Shown here: piece by piece, positions 22,479 through 34,300 of the stretch
How positions within the stretch are numbered: position 1 is the first letter of the stretch
Layout: each line of letters begins with the position of its first letter
Source: Edaphochlamys debaryana
Taxonomy: Eukaryota > Chlorophyta > Chlorophyceae > Chlamydomonadales
DNA: 64,000 bases
NCBI GenBank assembly: GCA_016858145.1
Contig: JAEHOE010000126.1
Location: forward strand, 186,001 to 250,000
Reading direction: 5' to 3'
The notes under the pieces: model-generated
What the model was told of the DNA's origin: nothing
Databases searched by the model: none
Seen by the model: the letters and a program-made list of their open reading frames with translations, nothing else
Position numbers and translations under genes: made by a program

Positions 22479-25400
22479 GCGGTTCCCGCCACGCGCCCGC
22501 ACGAGCCCCGAAGGGTCGGCGGGCGGCAGCAAGGTCTGGCGACACGTGCTCTCTGCGTGCCCGTCACGGGGGGCCGCACTGCGGATGCTGAAGAGTGAAC
22601 ATGGCCGCAAGTCGCGGCCGGCTGTGCTGTCTTGCGAGCATAAGACGGGGCCCTCGGCGCCGCTTGCGCCAGTACAGCAGGCGCAAGCCGCCGACTGCCC
22701 CTGCGGTAACCCCTTGGGGGATGGGCCGAGGCAGCTGCTAGCCAGCGGCCAGCGATTTCGTGAGACTCAATGGAGGAGGGAGCAGCCACTGGCGGGGGGC
22801 GGAGAGGACTTACCCGCTGCCGCTACGGCGCGGCTGGCGGGCGTGCGTCCCCGGGGGCCTGCACCGCTGAGACAACCCACACATGTCGGCGGCTGCAACA
22901 GGGCCGGGAGCACAGCATTCGGAGAGGACTGCATTCCCTTCTGTGGGCACAGTCAGGTGGGCCTAAGGCTGGGCTGAAGCACCGATGAGCTCTGGCGGTT
23001 GGGAGGCGACGAGGCAGGGGGGCCTAAGGCTATGCAGCGGATCTGCCGGCGGCAGGCCGTACGACCGTACGACACGGTCCTCGAGACCCGACAGCCCTCA
23101 TCAGGGGTTGGGGTTGCGCATCCATGGATTGCCGTACGCTTGGTGTGAGCGGGAGTGAGCGGCTGTACAAAAGCGGGAGGATCATGCACCGTCTGGGCGG
23201 GGCGGCAGGAGGAGGCGGGAACAGGGAACACAATGGTTGGAGGGACTCGCAGGAGCGGACTTAAGCTCGGAGGACGCAGGAGAGGGCAGCACAAGCGTCA
23301 GCGCTGCAAGCCCCGGGCCCTACTCTCGGCGCGGACTGCCGATGTGTGAATGCAGCGTGTGTGTGAAGCTTTGTCTAGCATGCAACCGTATTTGCTTTCG
23401 CGCCGGCATCCACTGTCGGGTGTACCGTATGTACGATATGGGATCTCCCGGGGACCGATTCTGACGGACGTCTGCAGTCTTTGCCTCTGGGGTCCACTCA
23501 GGCCCGTGTACCATTAGTCATTCGGGCCCCCTGGGGCAAATCTGGGGGGCTTTCGAGGACCCGCAGTGCCAGGGGCGGGTCCGGCATTCTTACGGGGCTC
23601 GCTCCCCCACGGCCCCTACCCCCTGTGCTTGCGTTGCTTTATGACGTTGAGGTAGCTTTGGCACATTGATTGCGCTTGCGCTTGTATTCCTTTAGCGGAC
23701 AACTGGCCTGGACCGAGTGGGTTTGAAGGATCCCTAAACCTAATGCGAGCAAGGGAGCGGCCGGAAGAGCCAGGGCCCGGGAACCAAGGTCCCGGCGGCT
23801 TGGGACCGGAGCAGCTGAGTCGACGAATGGGGCAGGGCAGGGCGATGAGGCTCGAGAGGCTTGCGGGAGGGAAGTGAAGGGTGCTCCATTTAAGTTTGTC
23901 TTTTGCTGTTACTCCGCCGGAGCGTACAGTTGTGGGGAAGGGGCGAGCCGAGGGGACGGACCCGGGGCGGCGCACACACGGTTTTGCGCGATTGCGGCGG
24001 CCCGGGGTGCGGGTTAGGTCGGGTACGGACACACACGGTACGACACGGTACGACACGTCATTCTTACCACGGCGAAGCGCGGGCGCAAGCCGTCTGCCGC
24101 CCTACGGACGTCGCGTTTTGGCATGCATGTGCGGTTTGAAGGGGCGTTGGCGTTGGCTGGCGATGGGCCCCCTGTGGACTGTGGACGGAGGTGCTAGGAG
24201 AAGAGTTGTTTTCAGGCACGTACCTGGGCGACGTTGGGAGGGGGGAGGCGGCTGCAGAGTTGCGGCGGTTGATGTGATGTATGCAAATCAAAGCGCGCTT
24301 TTCTTTCTTCGGCGCCGTGTACCATTTGCCGTGTTGTATGAGTTCACGCGACGCGTTCTAGCTCCGGAGCCTATTCTTGTAGTGCAGTGAGAAGTAGTGG
24401 CGTAGATTATTACAGTAGATTGATCAACCAAGGGGGGAGTCCCCCATCATCCGGGCGCGCGGCCGCCCGCGCTGCCAGTTGATAGTCCCAACAAGCGGCA
24501 CATCCCAGTGCCCGCCATGTAATCCTAATACGAGGCACGCGGTGCTCTCAACCCGTCACCCTATGAACTCCCAAACGAACCAGGAGCCGGGCAGGGCGAC
24601 CAGGAACCCATCGCAGGCGGAGCCAGAGTGCCAGACAACGTCACAACAGATCAACGAGAGAGCCGCAGAGAGCCAGACAATTTCACAGCAAATCAACCCC
24701 TGAGGTCAGCTCGACAACAGCATTGCTAGCAACAGCAAGCCGGTATTACATCATTAAGACATCATCTGCCTGCCCTACCGAGCAGCAACTGGGTTGCCAG
24801 GAGGAGCCAGCCCAGATTACAACAGGTCAACTGTGCGGCATGTGGCGCGCCGCCACCCGCCACCAACGTCCTGCTGTGCGCAGCCGCCCCTCCTTTCGCA
24901 GCTTCACACGACAACATGTGCCCGGCCTGTTCCTCGGGCTACATTCAGCCACGCAACCCACGCCAACACACGTTCAGGGGTGCACACGTAATCTCTCAGC
25001 ATGCCTGAGCCGTCCGCCAGATAGAACCAAACAGCGCCGCCACTCAGCACACGCGCATGGTCAAGCACCTCAACCCAGCCAGTCCAAAGGCCCGCTCAAG
25101 TTACCTGCTGGGCGCGACAGCTCCTACAGTTTTAGCAAGAGGCACGCCACATCAGGGCGTCGGCCCCCCAGGGCTCCTCGAAGAGCACATCATCAGCCCT
25201 AACCCTGGGAAAGCGAGCTTGTCCTCACCCTAAGTCGCCCTCCCAACCCAGCCGTACTCAAGGTGACTGCTGACCCGAATCGGGGATCCAACGCGACCGC
25301 CAAGCCGCAACGACGCCCCAGCAAACACCCCACTCTCACCCCCCTGCAACAGCTCCGACCCGGCCGCAGGGTGCTCCGAATTCGAGGCCCTCCCGTCGTG

Positions 25401-25683
25401 CACCTCTTCCGCCACCCGCTATCCTGTCCCCGCCGGCTGCATGCCCCTAAGGTGGCAGAGCCGCCCGGAGCTGCGCTTCCAAATTAGCTCCGTGGTCGTC
25501 ACCGGGCCCGCACATGAGAGGTCTTTGGGGTGGCAGGGGTGGCACATCAGGGGGGAAATTCGCAAACAGGTATCGGAGTCCGGGTAGGGCCGGGTCACGT
25601 AGCACAATGAGATGTGCGTCAGGTCTGTGTCCGCACGTCACCTCACCCCGTGCTTCTGGCCAGCCTGGGACACACGGTCCACC
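22479..25683. other. Gene-poor convergent interval between the acidic-domain gene and the unknown minus-strand gene
   Basis: Two genes end here from opposite sides. I see no plus-strand TGTAA soon after 22478. Minus-strand TGTAA signals (ttaca on plus) lie at 24817-24821, 24746-24750 and 24410-24414 and could end the minus-strand transcript. Short repeats include a gtacgacacg unit near 24030-24057 and a ~40-base degenerate pair around 24625-24702 (core ccagacaa..tcacarca.atcaac). Sequence around 24280-24780 is visibly less GC-rich than its neighbours. No supported gene was found. Confidence 0.45.
24817..24821 (-). terminator. Candidate TGTAA poly(A) signal of the minus-strand unknown gene
   Basis: The plus strand reads ttaca, giving TGTAA on the minus strand about 860 bases past the stop codon at 25684. 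It is the nearest copy downstream. Such a long 3' untranslated region is common in volvocine algae, but the assignment is uncertain. Confidence 0.35.
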
Positions 25684-28355
25684 TCAGCTGGAGCTCGAGG
25701 ACTTGGGGCGCTTGCTGCTGCTGCCGCCGCCGCCTCCCTCGCTGCTGCTGAGGCGGCGACTTCCCCCCCCGAGGGCCCCCTCCTGCTGGCCCTTCTCCGC
25801 CGGGGGCCTGTAGTGCATCAGTGAAGGCCCATCGCTGCGGACCCAGCGGTTTCCCAGCCCCTCGAAGTTCTTCTTCTTCGGCTTGCCATCACGCGGTTCG
25901 GCCTCGAAGACTGGATGCGCCCGAATCGCCTGCATAAGCACAACTGTAAGGACGAGCACCTAGGAGACAACACAGGCGGTTGCACTTTCGCCCTGCGTCT
26001 CACCCTGTGGCTGGACGCTAGGCAGGGGCCGCCGGTGTAGGCCAGCCAGACACCGCCCCCGAGGTCAGTGGGCACGGGGCCGGACGTGGGGCCGCCTATG
26101 GGAAAGGGAACAGTAATGCATGGGGGCGCCCATCTGCATACCTGCCCGGCTGCCCGGATACCTGCCAGCTCAGCGCATTAACCCTCAAGCAAAGCGCAGC
26201 CCTTCACAGTGCACGCACGCGCTCACCATAGTTGACCTTGCTGCCCGCCGAGCCGGCCCACACCACAAACGCGTGCACCTGCGTAGGGTCCAGCTCAGCC
26301 GCGGACGGGTGAGCGGCCAGCACAGGGGCGTCCGGGCCGGACACGATGCCGAGGGCTTCCTTCAGCCCGCCCAGCTCGGCTGCCGCCCAGCCAGCCTCCT
26401 TCTCACAGCGCTCAATCTCTGCCACCAGCTCCGCCACCAGCCGCTGTTTCCGAGCCGCCTCATCCGGCTCGCCGTCGGCGGCGGCGACAACGGCGCGCAT
26501 GAACGCCGCCTGGAGGCGCTGTCCGTCGGGGTCTGTGCGGCCGCCTTTGATGTCGGGCATGCTAAGGGCCTCTGCGAGCCGCTGCGCGTTGCGCCGCATG
26601 CCGGCTGTGGTCGTGGCGGCTGAGGTGGAGGGGGCGGCATCCGCGCTGTCAGAGGCAGCGGGGCCGCTCCCAGCCGCCGCCGCCGCCGCAGCTGCTGCGC
26701 CCCGGCTGTCAGTGGCGCCGTGAGACCGTGCCGCCCGCCGTGACAGCGTTGCGCGCCCCGGTGCCGTGACGGCGGGGCTGATAGGGCTGGCAGGCGCCAC
26801 CGCCCAGCCGTCGTGGCCCTGGAGTTTTGGCAGCGGCGGCAGGGGCCAAGGCGTGCCCGCCGGCGACGGTGGGCCAGTTCGTGGCGGCGGCGGAGGCTCG
26901 GGGCCCTCGCACGTGGAGCGCGCGGCCATGTGCTGCAGCCCTCGCGCCTGCAACCCAGACTCCAGACTTGCAAACAGCTGGCGCTGGGGGCTCAAGGCTT
27001 GGAGCGGGGGCCAGCTGCCATGCGGGGAGTGTCCTGCTCCATACCCTTGCGGCGACATCGAGGAGGCGAGGCCCGGCATCTGCAAGCAGGCTGGTGGATG
27101 GGCGTAACCGCCAAATGCCGAAGCGGCGGTGGCAGCCGCAGCGGCGCTGGCGATGGCAGCTGGGGCAGGGCACCCCCCAGCCGCCGCCCCAGAAGCTGCG
27201 AGGGTGTTGTGCGCGTACGCAGCCGCCGGAGGAGGGCAGTACCACTCAGGGGACTGGAAGGTGTCGCCTGCTGCGGCCTGCAGAGTTTGCTGGGGCCTGG
27301 TCGGCGGGGGCGGCGGGCCTTGGGGCCCCCGGGTGGAGGGCGACCAGCATGCGGCGGAGGGCTGCCACGGCAGCGACTGCCCTGGCCCTGCCCTGGTTCC
27401 GCAAGGCAGAAGCCCAGACTCGGGCGCCTGGGTGCCAGGCGGGGCCACCGCCTCGGCGGAGTGCGGCAGCCACAAGGAGGCAGAGGGGCACGGGTGGCTG
27501 AACTGCTCCAGCCCATGGCCGCTCGAGGCCCATCCACCCCCGGGGGCCTGCTGGCCACCCGCCACGGGCATGGTCCCGTACTGCTGGGAGGTGGCACCCA
27601 GAGACGGGCCGGGCTCCAAGCACGGCGGCCGGTGCGCGGTGGGCGAGTACGGGCCGGGCTCCATGTACGACCGCGGGTGCGCGGCGGCCGGGTGTTGGCG
27701 GCAGGCCTGGGGCATGGCTGCGGGAGGGCGCCCGCCGTCGCATGGTGGCGGCTGAGCCCCCGCAGCGCCGGTGTAGCAGCCGGCTGAGGTGACGGCATTG
27801 GCTGCCCCTGCGGCGGCCGAGATGGGCTCTGCCGCCGGGACCATGCCCACCGCATCGCACGAATTGGCTCCAGGTGGCAGAGCGCTGGATGGGGGCGTGA
27901 CGGCACAGGCAGAGGCCGTGGTGGGGGAGGCCTGGGCTGACGGAGCAGAGATGAGAGGGTCTAAGGCTGCGTACTGCGGCGCAGTGTCCGTCGGCGGCTC
28001 CTGCCCTAGCTCACAGCCGCCGCGGTCCAAGCCCATGTCCGAGGGCTCGTGAGAAGACGGCTGAAAGTCGGAGCCAGGAGACCGGAGCAGCTTCTCCAGG
28101 ATAGCGTCCCAGACCGAGCTCTGGTCCAAGCCTGTCAGGGAGGGGTATTCCCGCAGCGCCGTCAGTGCCAACCCCCCTCTGTGCCACCACCCAGGAAGCA
28201 CAAGAACAGAGGCAGGCGGGCAATACGGAATGCCGCCCGTCGCTTCCGACCCGCACAATGACTGTAAGCCCCCGCACGTGCAACCCGCCCGGCTGGACCC
28301 TCCCGGCCATCCCACCTTGCATGAACCCAGGCGTCCCCGTCTCAAAAGCAGCCAT
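25684..28355 (-). CDS. Pro/Ala/Gln-rich protein of unknown function
   Basis: Model: complement(25684..25929, 26004..26095, 26227..28176, 28316..28355), 775 residues. I do not recognise the family. The N-terminus (LTALREYPSLTGLDQSSVWD) looks ordered. About 470 residues of Pro/Ala/Gly/Gln-rich, presumably disordered sequence follow. Then comes a charged helical region (MRRNAQRLAEALSMPDIKGG onward, with AELVAEIERCEKEAG) and a Gly-rich C-terminal segment (VHAFVVWAGSAGSKVNYG, later GGVWLAYTGGPCLASSHR). The end is Lys-rich (KPKKKNFEGLGNRWVRSD) with a Ser tail, which could act as a nuclear signal. Uncertain points: exon 2 needs a rare GAG acceptor at 28177. The last exon could begin at 25959 instead of 25929 in the same frame, but that would leave a 44-base intron. 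A TATA-like tatacat lies about 120 bases upstream on the minus strand near 28475. Confidence 0.6.
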
Positions 28356-29102
28356 GTCACCGCCGGACTTCAACGGCGCCGGGCTGCCGCAGCCCACTGT
28401 GGGCGGCGTAGACGCCAGCAGAAACGGAGGGCACGCGGTTCGAGACTCAGGTCAGTCAGAACCGTACAAACTATGTATAACGCACTGAAAGCCTTTCGGG
28501 TTTCAACGCCCATTTCGCATCGCCGCCGAGATCCAGTCCCAGTGACATGATGTTCCCTCTTCTCCGGGGGGCGGCGTGACGTCAAGCCGTTTCCAACAAT
28601 CCGCCTGACCCACCCCTACCCACCCGGCGATACTCTAACGCGGGTAGCCCGTGCGCCTAACTGCCCGCAGGCCCCGCCCCGACCCACCTGGCGACCCGGA
28701 GCTCATTCTGTGTGCTTGGGCCTGGTTCAGGCGTTGGTGTGGTCGACCCAGGGCCTGCAGCGGGGGCCGGGTGCGGGGGCGCGTTGCTTGACGGGCCGCA
28801 GCGCGAACCTTGGGACGCAGCCCGTGACAGCGCCCGCACGGCCCCGCAGCTTGCCCGCAGCCCGCCGAGCCCTGCACGCCGCTGCCTTGCGCCCCACTCA
28901 CCTTGCTGTGAGTGTCCCGGGCGGCGGCGGCGCTATCGGTAACCAACAGGCACCGCCGGGGGCCAACGCTCGCAGGTGGCCGTGCAGAGCTCAGCGGCCT
29001 ACTAATAAACAACAACGACGAGAAGCACACTAGAGACTGGTTGCAGTTGTGCCCGCAAAGGCAAGGACACAACTGGAGAGGCTCGGCGGAGCCCGGCCGA
29101 AG

Positions 29103-29335
29103 CCGCTCCGGACGGCATGGGCCTGTCCGCTGCCCGCATGCGGGGAACCCGGTCCAACACTGTGAGCCGGCGGGCTGCCGCGGGCTATGCCGCAGGGTAA
29201 ACATGCTGCCCGGCCAAAGTGGCTCCGGGCGGCATGGGCGGCATGCCGCCGCCCGCATGCGTCGAACCCGGTCCACCGCCGGCTGCCGGCGGGGAGGGTG
29301 AGCCCTGCCGCAGGGGAAACATGCTCCCTTGCGGA
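29103..29335. repeat. Imperfect tandem repeat of about 118 bases
   Basis: Two adjacent copies share blocks such as gctccggrcggcatgggc, gcccgcatgc, gaacccggtcca and aaacatgct. The blocks begin near 29103 and 29220, and the gcccgcatgc block recurs at about 29132 and 29251. A partial third copy may trail towards 29335. Confidence 0.65.
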
Positions 29336-29940
29336 AGAGAAAGATAGGGCCAATGAAGCAGGTGCCCAAGTGAGAGTTGGGGCTGGCCATGGGGCCTGGG
29401 CTGCTCTCCCGCCTTGGGTCGTTACAGGCGAGACGCTTCAGAGGGGCCCGGCCGCCCAGCCTCTGTCAAGTAGGGACCGCCACCAGCTGTCCGTGATAGT
29501 CGTGCACCCTGCCTTCAACTCATGCCTGGGGCCCGTGACTATCTCCCCCGTGCTTCCTCCCCTTGCAGCCCGTGACACCGTTCCCGGCCTAGCTGAGTGC
29601 CCTACCTACCACCAGTCAGATGCGCTCTCTGCAGTTGCCAACATCTGTTAGGAGTGTAAGGGATCCCGCCACGCGTTAGTCGTGAGGGGCCCAGTGCCGT
29701 CCCAGCCGGTCACTGATCGGCCCGCAAGCCCCGGCCAGCCACCAGGCCACCCTTGCCCGGGCGCCCACACTGAGCAACCCACTCCATTGGGCCGTGGGTA
29801 TGCCGGGCATTCATCCCCAGGTAGCGGAGACCGTACCCATTGCTCCTCAGCAGTCACGCGAGCTACGACGGGTAGCGGAGGCCGGGTAACGGAGGCCCTC
29901 GCAAGTGTCCTCAGCAGTCACTCAAGGCCTGCGCGGCGAC

Positions 29941-30186
29941 CTGGGCCCTGGGCAACCCGGCTGGCCCGTGGGCACATGCCTTTGCATCCCGCCGGCCTTC
30001 TGTGTGGCGGCCCTGCCCTTGCCGTTCGGCCCTGATCTGCCATTTAGCTGTCACGTCAGTCGCTCCCTGGCCACGCCCAACCGTACCAGAGGTCACACCG
30101 CGCCAGCGCCGCCGCTGGGCCCTGGGCAACCCGGCCGGCCTGTGAGCACAGGCCTTCGCATCCCGGCGGCCTTATGTGCGGCAGCT
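29941..30186. repeat. Direct duplication of about 70 bases, 174 bases apart
   Basis: The block beginning ctgggccctgggcaacccgg at 29941-30013 recurs at about 30115-30186. A shorter cctcagcagtcac repeat lies just upstream, near 29848 and 29911. Confidence 0.7.
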
Positions 30187-30232
30187 GCCGCCTCGGCGTC
30201 GCCCTCCGTGGAGCCCGCCTCAGCACGAGCCG

Positions 30233-30747
30233 CTAGGAGATGCCCATGGCCGCCAGGCCTCGGCGGGCCTCTTCCACCTCCTGCAGTCGGGGGAGGCCAG
30301 CCGTGTGGGTGTGCTGCTTACTTGGGGGAGACCCAAGCAAGGGCAACGCGCGCAGCCGGACGGACTCGGGTGAGCCCGTGTGCATCAGGGACCGGGACCC
30401 AGGGGGACCCTCACCGCCTTGAGCGCCGCAATCTCCTCCGGGTAGCTCTTGAAGGTGGCCACCCCGTGCAGCAGCCGGACCAGCAGGTACGCACCCAGCA
30501 GCACAGCCACCCACAGCGGAGCCTACAGGGGATCACAAGGTAGGCGGTTCAGGGACGGCGTGTGTCGGGGAAAGACCGTGTGCACAGGTCGATGCCATCC
30601 ACCGATCCCATCCCTCGGCTCTTGGCCTCCCTTGCTCACCAGCAAAGTGAGAGTCTTAGGCCATCCTGCTGACGCTGATCGGCACGCCGCGATCCAAACC
30701 GCGAGAAGCACCACGGCGGAGGCGACCAGCCGGTGGAAGCGCCTCAT
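30233..30747 (-). CDS. DPM3: Dolichol-phosphate mannosyltransferase subunit 3 (DPM3-like)
   Basis: Model: complement(30233..30280, 30415..30522, 30640..30747), 87 residues, all junctions phase 0, GT-AG. The length fits DPM3 (about 90 residues). There are two hydrophobic segments, about residues 7-22 (LVASAVVLLAVWIAAC) and 33-55 (LTLLAPLWVAVLLGAYLLV). The signature HGVATFKSYPEEIAALKAEV follows, and the C-terminal amphipathic helix ends in EEARRGLAAMGIS, paralleling the family's Glu/Ala/Arg-rich tail. In the ER membrane DPM3 tethers the catalytic subunit DPM1 through this tail. The complex makes dolichol-phosphate-mannose for N-glycosylation, GPI anchors and O-mannosylation. The gene is divergent from the dynein gene, with starts 648 bases apart. 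I recognise it by pattern over a short protein, so a homology search would settle it. Confidence 0.85.
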
Positions 30748-31395
30748 CCCGCCAACTCTCGGAGGTGCCGACCGCCGGCTGTCCCCATGCTCAGGGGGCC
30801 CAGGCTGCTTTCAGACAGGCCTCGCGTGTGATCCTCGCTGTGTGGTGCGTTTTGCAGCCTCGCCTAGCGAGCTGGCCGGGCCCGGGGATGTGGCTTGGCC
30901 CTTTAGTACTGAAGCCGCACAAGCTTGTGGCGTATAGCCTGGGGTGTGTAGAGCTGCTTATAGAGGCTGGCGGGACCTGGGAGGTCTGTTCCAGGGAGCT
31001 GTACTACCCCGCGAGGACCATGCTCGGGCAACCAGGGGCCAGAGTTCCGCCATCCTTATTGACCTAGAGTGACCATAAACACTAGAACCCCTTGCAACAC
31101 TGCCTTTTGACCACCGCGACAGCGGGATAACAAGCATGCTTAGAAGGCCGTGCCGCGAGCCAAGTAAACAGTAGACTAGTAGCCATGCCGGGCGTGTCTA
31201 TGCTCGGCAGCAAGGGCATAACGCCCAAGCCCAAAGGTGCGCGCGGCCAACTTGTGCATGTGACGCGGTGGTCGTCGCCAGGTCGGAGGCTGACAATCAT
31301 GGAACCGTGGATACCTTGCAGCTCGCTTTGGGTCACGGCAGCCCCAGCAGCAGGAGGTGGACCATGTAGCGGCAACACTTGCGCCGGGCGAGCCT
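30748..31395. promoter_or_regulatory. Presumed bidirectional promoter interval between DPM3 and the dynein gene
   Basis: The interval separates two divergent start codons. On the minus strand a TATAAGC element lies at 30956-30962, about 210 bases upstream of the DPM3 ATG. On the plus strand an A-rich ccataaacacta near 31072-31083 is the only weak TATA-like match for the dynein gene. No coding sequence is supported here. Confidence 0.4.
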
Positions 31396-34300
31396 ATGGA
31401 GCAGGACTCCCAAGCGAGCGTAAGACAGCAGCATATGTCGGGTTGGGACGATGCCGTCGCGCAGAGGCGTCACGGGGCCTTCTCCCACTGCTGCAGTTCG
31501 ACGAGGTCGTGGGGGACGAGGCGATTTACTCCCACCTCCTGCCCAAAGTTATGGCACCCTTTGAAACCCGGCCGGGGGAGACTCCCCGGAAGGTGCTGAT
31601 CCAGAGGTGCGTGAGGGGAGGCCGTGGGGTGGAGGTGGCGAGCTGCAGCTGACCGCCGCACGCAGCTTGGGCAACGGGGCCGACGAGGCTCCGGTCAACG
31701 CTTGACGGCACCCGCCTGGCCTGCCCGGTGCTCGGGCGGGTGCAGCTGTCGGAGGCGTGACCAGGACGGCGAGACCACGGCCCGGCAAATCCCAAGCAGA
31801 CCGGGGGCAGCAGCGGAGGGCTTGCCTGCCCAGCCCAGGAGAGAGCTCTGGCAGCAAGCGCCGGCAAACGGCCCTGGACGTTGCGGGCCAGGGCGCGGGG
31901 CGCAAGCTGTCAGGCGGGGGGACGGCCAGCAGCGGCACAGCCCGCTGCGCATGGCCACACCGGGGACCTGCCGGTGACGCGGACAGCTTGCTTCGTCCGG
32001 AGGGGCCACACGCCTCCGGCTCGCGGAGGCTGCCTTGACACAGCTGGGGTGGTTGGCGATACCGGTAGCCGCCATCCTCCGGCGACCCAGCCCACTAGGT
32101 CCGCAGCAGCTGACGCTCTCACTGCCCTCTGGGTCCCCGCAGGAAGCGGCGTCAGTTCGCTGCCCAGGACGTGGCGGCGCTGGTGGGGGTGGAGGGCGTG
32201 CAGCAGCCCCCCGCCGAGGTGTTCCCGCTCGAGGTGTTTGACAACACCGTGTACGAGACCCGCACGCACCCGGAGTGGGTGCCGCGGAGGCCAGGTGCGG
32301 TGTGGGCCGGGGGCTACAGGCGCGGGGCGGCTGTGGCAGCCGCTGCGGGACCGGCTGGGAGAGGAGCTGGGCAGGGTCAATACAAATGCCAGCGGCTGCT
32401 GGACTAAGGACGGAGCACTACGTGCAGCACCGGGCTCGCGCAGCCTTGCATGCACCCTCGACAGCCCCTGCCTCCCTCCGTCCCGCACCGCCTGCCACCA
32501 TAACCCCCGCCTCCCTGTCGCTGCCCCGCAGGCGTGCCCCCCACCGCGGGCCGTGCGCTGGTGCCGCAGGAGGACGGCTCCCTGGCCTGGGCCCCCTGCA
32601 CCGTGGTGGACTTCAGCGAGGGAGCCAACCTGTACGGGGTGGCGCTGGCGCCGCAGCGGGAGCCCACGGCCAACGGGGAGCCGGCGGCGGCCCCAACAGC
32701 CTCCGCGGAGGGCGAGGAGCAGCCCGTGGTGTGGCTGCCGCGCGTCAAGGTGCGGGGCGGGGGGCAGCGTAGCGGGCATGGGGTGTGGGGGAGCGGCAGG
32801 ACGGGACTGCCTGCGCTGGGGTCCGCAGCAACACAAGGATGGGGCTGCGGTCGGGGTGCTCCGGGCATCGGTAGAGAGGGGAATGTGGGGCAGCGGCCGG
32901 CAAAGCGGCGTGCTCAAGACTGCTGGCATGGGCAGGCAGCAGCCGTGCAAGGCCTCGTGCATGGGCTGCAGCCGACATGCTCCGGGGGTCGGCAGAGCGA
33001 CTTTTGTGGGGCTGTGGCCAGAATTGACGTGCTCAAGACCGCTTGGCCTGGCGGAGGCAGCAGCCTTGCAAGACCTGATCCGGCCCCACGTTATGCCGCC
33101 ACCCCGCCTCCCCGCCCTCGTCCGCCGGCCCTTGCACCCCTGCACGCTCCCAACCCCCCCTGCCCCCCGCAGGTGTGCTTCTCCGCGGAGGACCCCGCCC
33201 TCTTCGCTCGGCGCCACGCCGACGCGCACCGCTCCCGCGCGCGCGCCGAGTCCCTGCTGCGGTACAACTTGTACATCGACTCCATGCCCACGGACGACAT
33301 CCCGCCGCTCACCAACGAGCAGGTGCGTGTGCTCGGCATCAACCGAGCGTAGTGGGAGTGCGGGATTGTGAGGTGTTAAAAGCTGCGTGTGCGGGGGCAC
33401 CAGGCATGAGCAGGGTTCTGTGGGGCGTGTGAGCAGGGATGGGCTTCACCGACGGTGCCACTCTCTCTGCGACCCCCACAAACGCAAACGATTTCACGCC
33501 CAGGTGAACCGCATGCTGAGCTTCGCGCTCAACAGCAAGCGGCTCAAGGACAAGCTCATGGACACATCGGCGCTCATCGCGGAGGTGGGGGGGGGGCGGG
33601 GCCGGGGTGGGGGCTGGGGCTGAGGGGCCTAGCAGCGCCGGTTGACCGGAGCGGGCATGGGGCGGGTAAACGTGCAGCGGTCTGAGGGCCCGGGCAGCAC
33701 GTGTGCTGGGCGTGCGGCGCCGTGAGACCCGAGAGACATGTCACCGCGTTTCCCCCCCCCCCAGGTGAACATCGAGTACGCCCGCACCATGAACAAGGTG
33801 GTGCTGGACACGGCCCTGGCGGCGGCGGCGGCGGAGCGGGAGGCGGCGGAGTTCGGCATGACGGCGGCGCAGGCCGCCGGCGCCAAGCCGCCCGGCATGG
33901 CCGGCGGGGCGCCGCTCATCCCCATCACCGAGGAGTTCCCCAAGGAGCCGCCGCGGCCCGTGCCGGAGAAGGTGCGTAAAGGCCTTGGCTTGGCGGGGTC
34001 CGCACGCTCAAAACGAGGCTTGAAGAGCAGTATGCCCGGGATATTGAGGGGGCCGAGCGCGCCCCAGGCAGCCCCGCCCTCGTCCCTGACGCCCACCACC
34101 AACACCCCCGCAGGGCACCGTCCCCGTGGAGGGCGCCCAGGACTTCCCCCAGCAGTTCGCCGAGTTCTCCTTCAAGACGCTGCTGACCAAGCCCGAAGTC
34201 ATCATGGCCATCACCAAGATCAAGGTGGGGGTTGGTGGCAGTGGGGGTTCGCAGTGGAAGGGGATTGGTTCAGGGAGGGGCAAGCCTAGAGAATCCTGGT

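Larger units (their letters stand above)
28356..30232. other. Repeat-bearing spacer upstream of the unknown gene and downstream of DPM3
   Basis: The left end should contain the promoter of the unknown minus-strand gene, and the right end the 3' untranslated region of DPM3 (nearest minus-strand TGTAA at 29422-29426). In between are two imperfect duplications, listed separately. The open frames (up to 251 codons, minus, 28635-29390) overlap these repeats and have no recognisable domain. Confidence 0.45.

Noticed and set aside
26813..27787. 324-codon plus-strand open frame
   Set aside because: It is antisense to the low-complexity core of the minus-strand unknown gene and shows no domain or splice partners.
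28430..28455. tRNA-like B-box (ggttcgagact)
   Set aside because: No matching A box or cloverleaf arms could be formed around it. No other tRNA or rRNA was found in the window.
31910..33400. 496-codon minus-strand open frame
   Set aside because: It overlaps dynein exons 3-5 antisense and also spans their introns. It has no recognisable domain.
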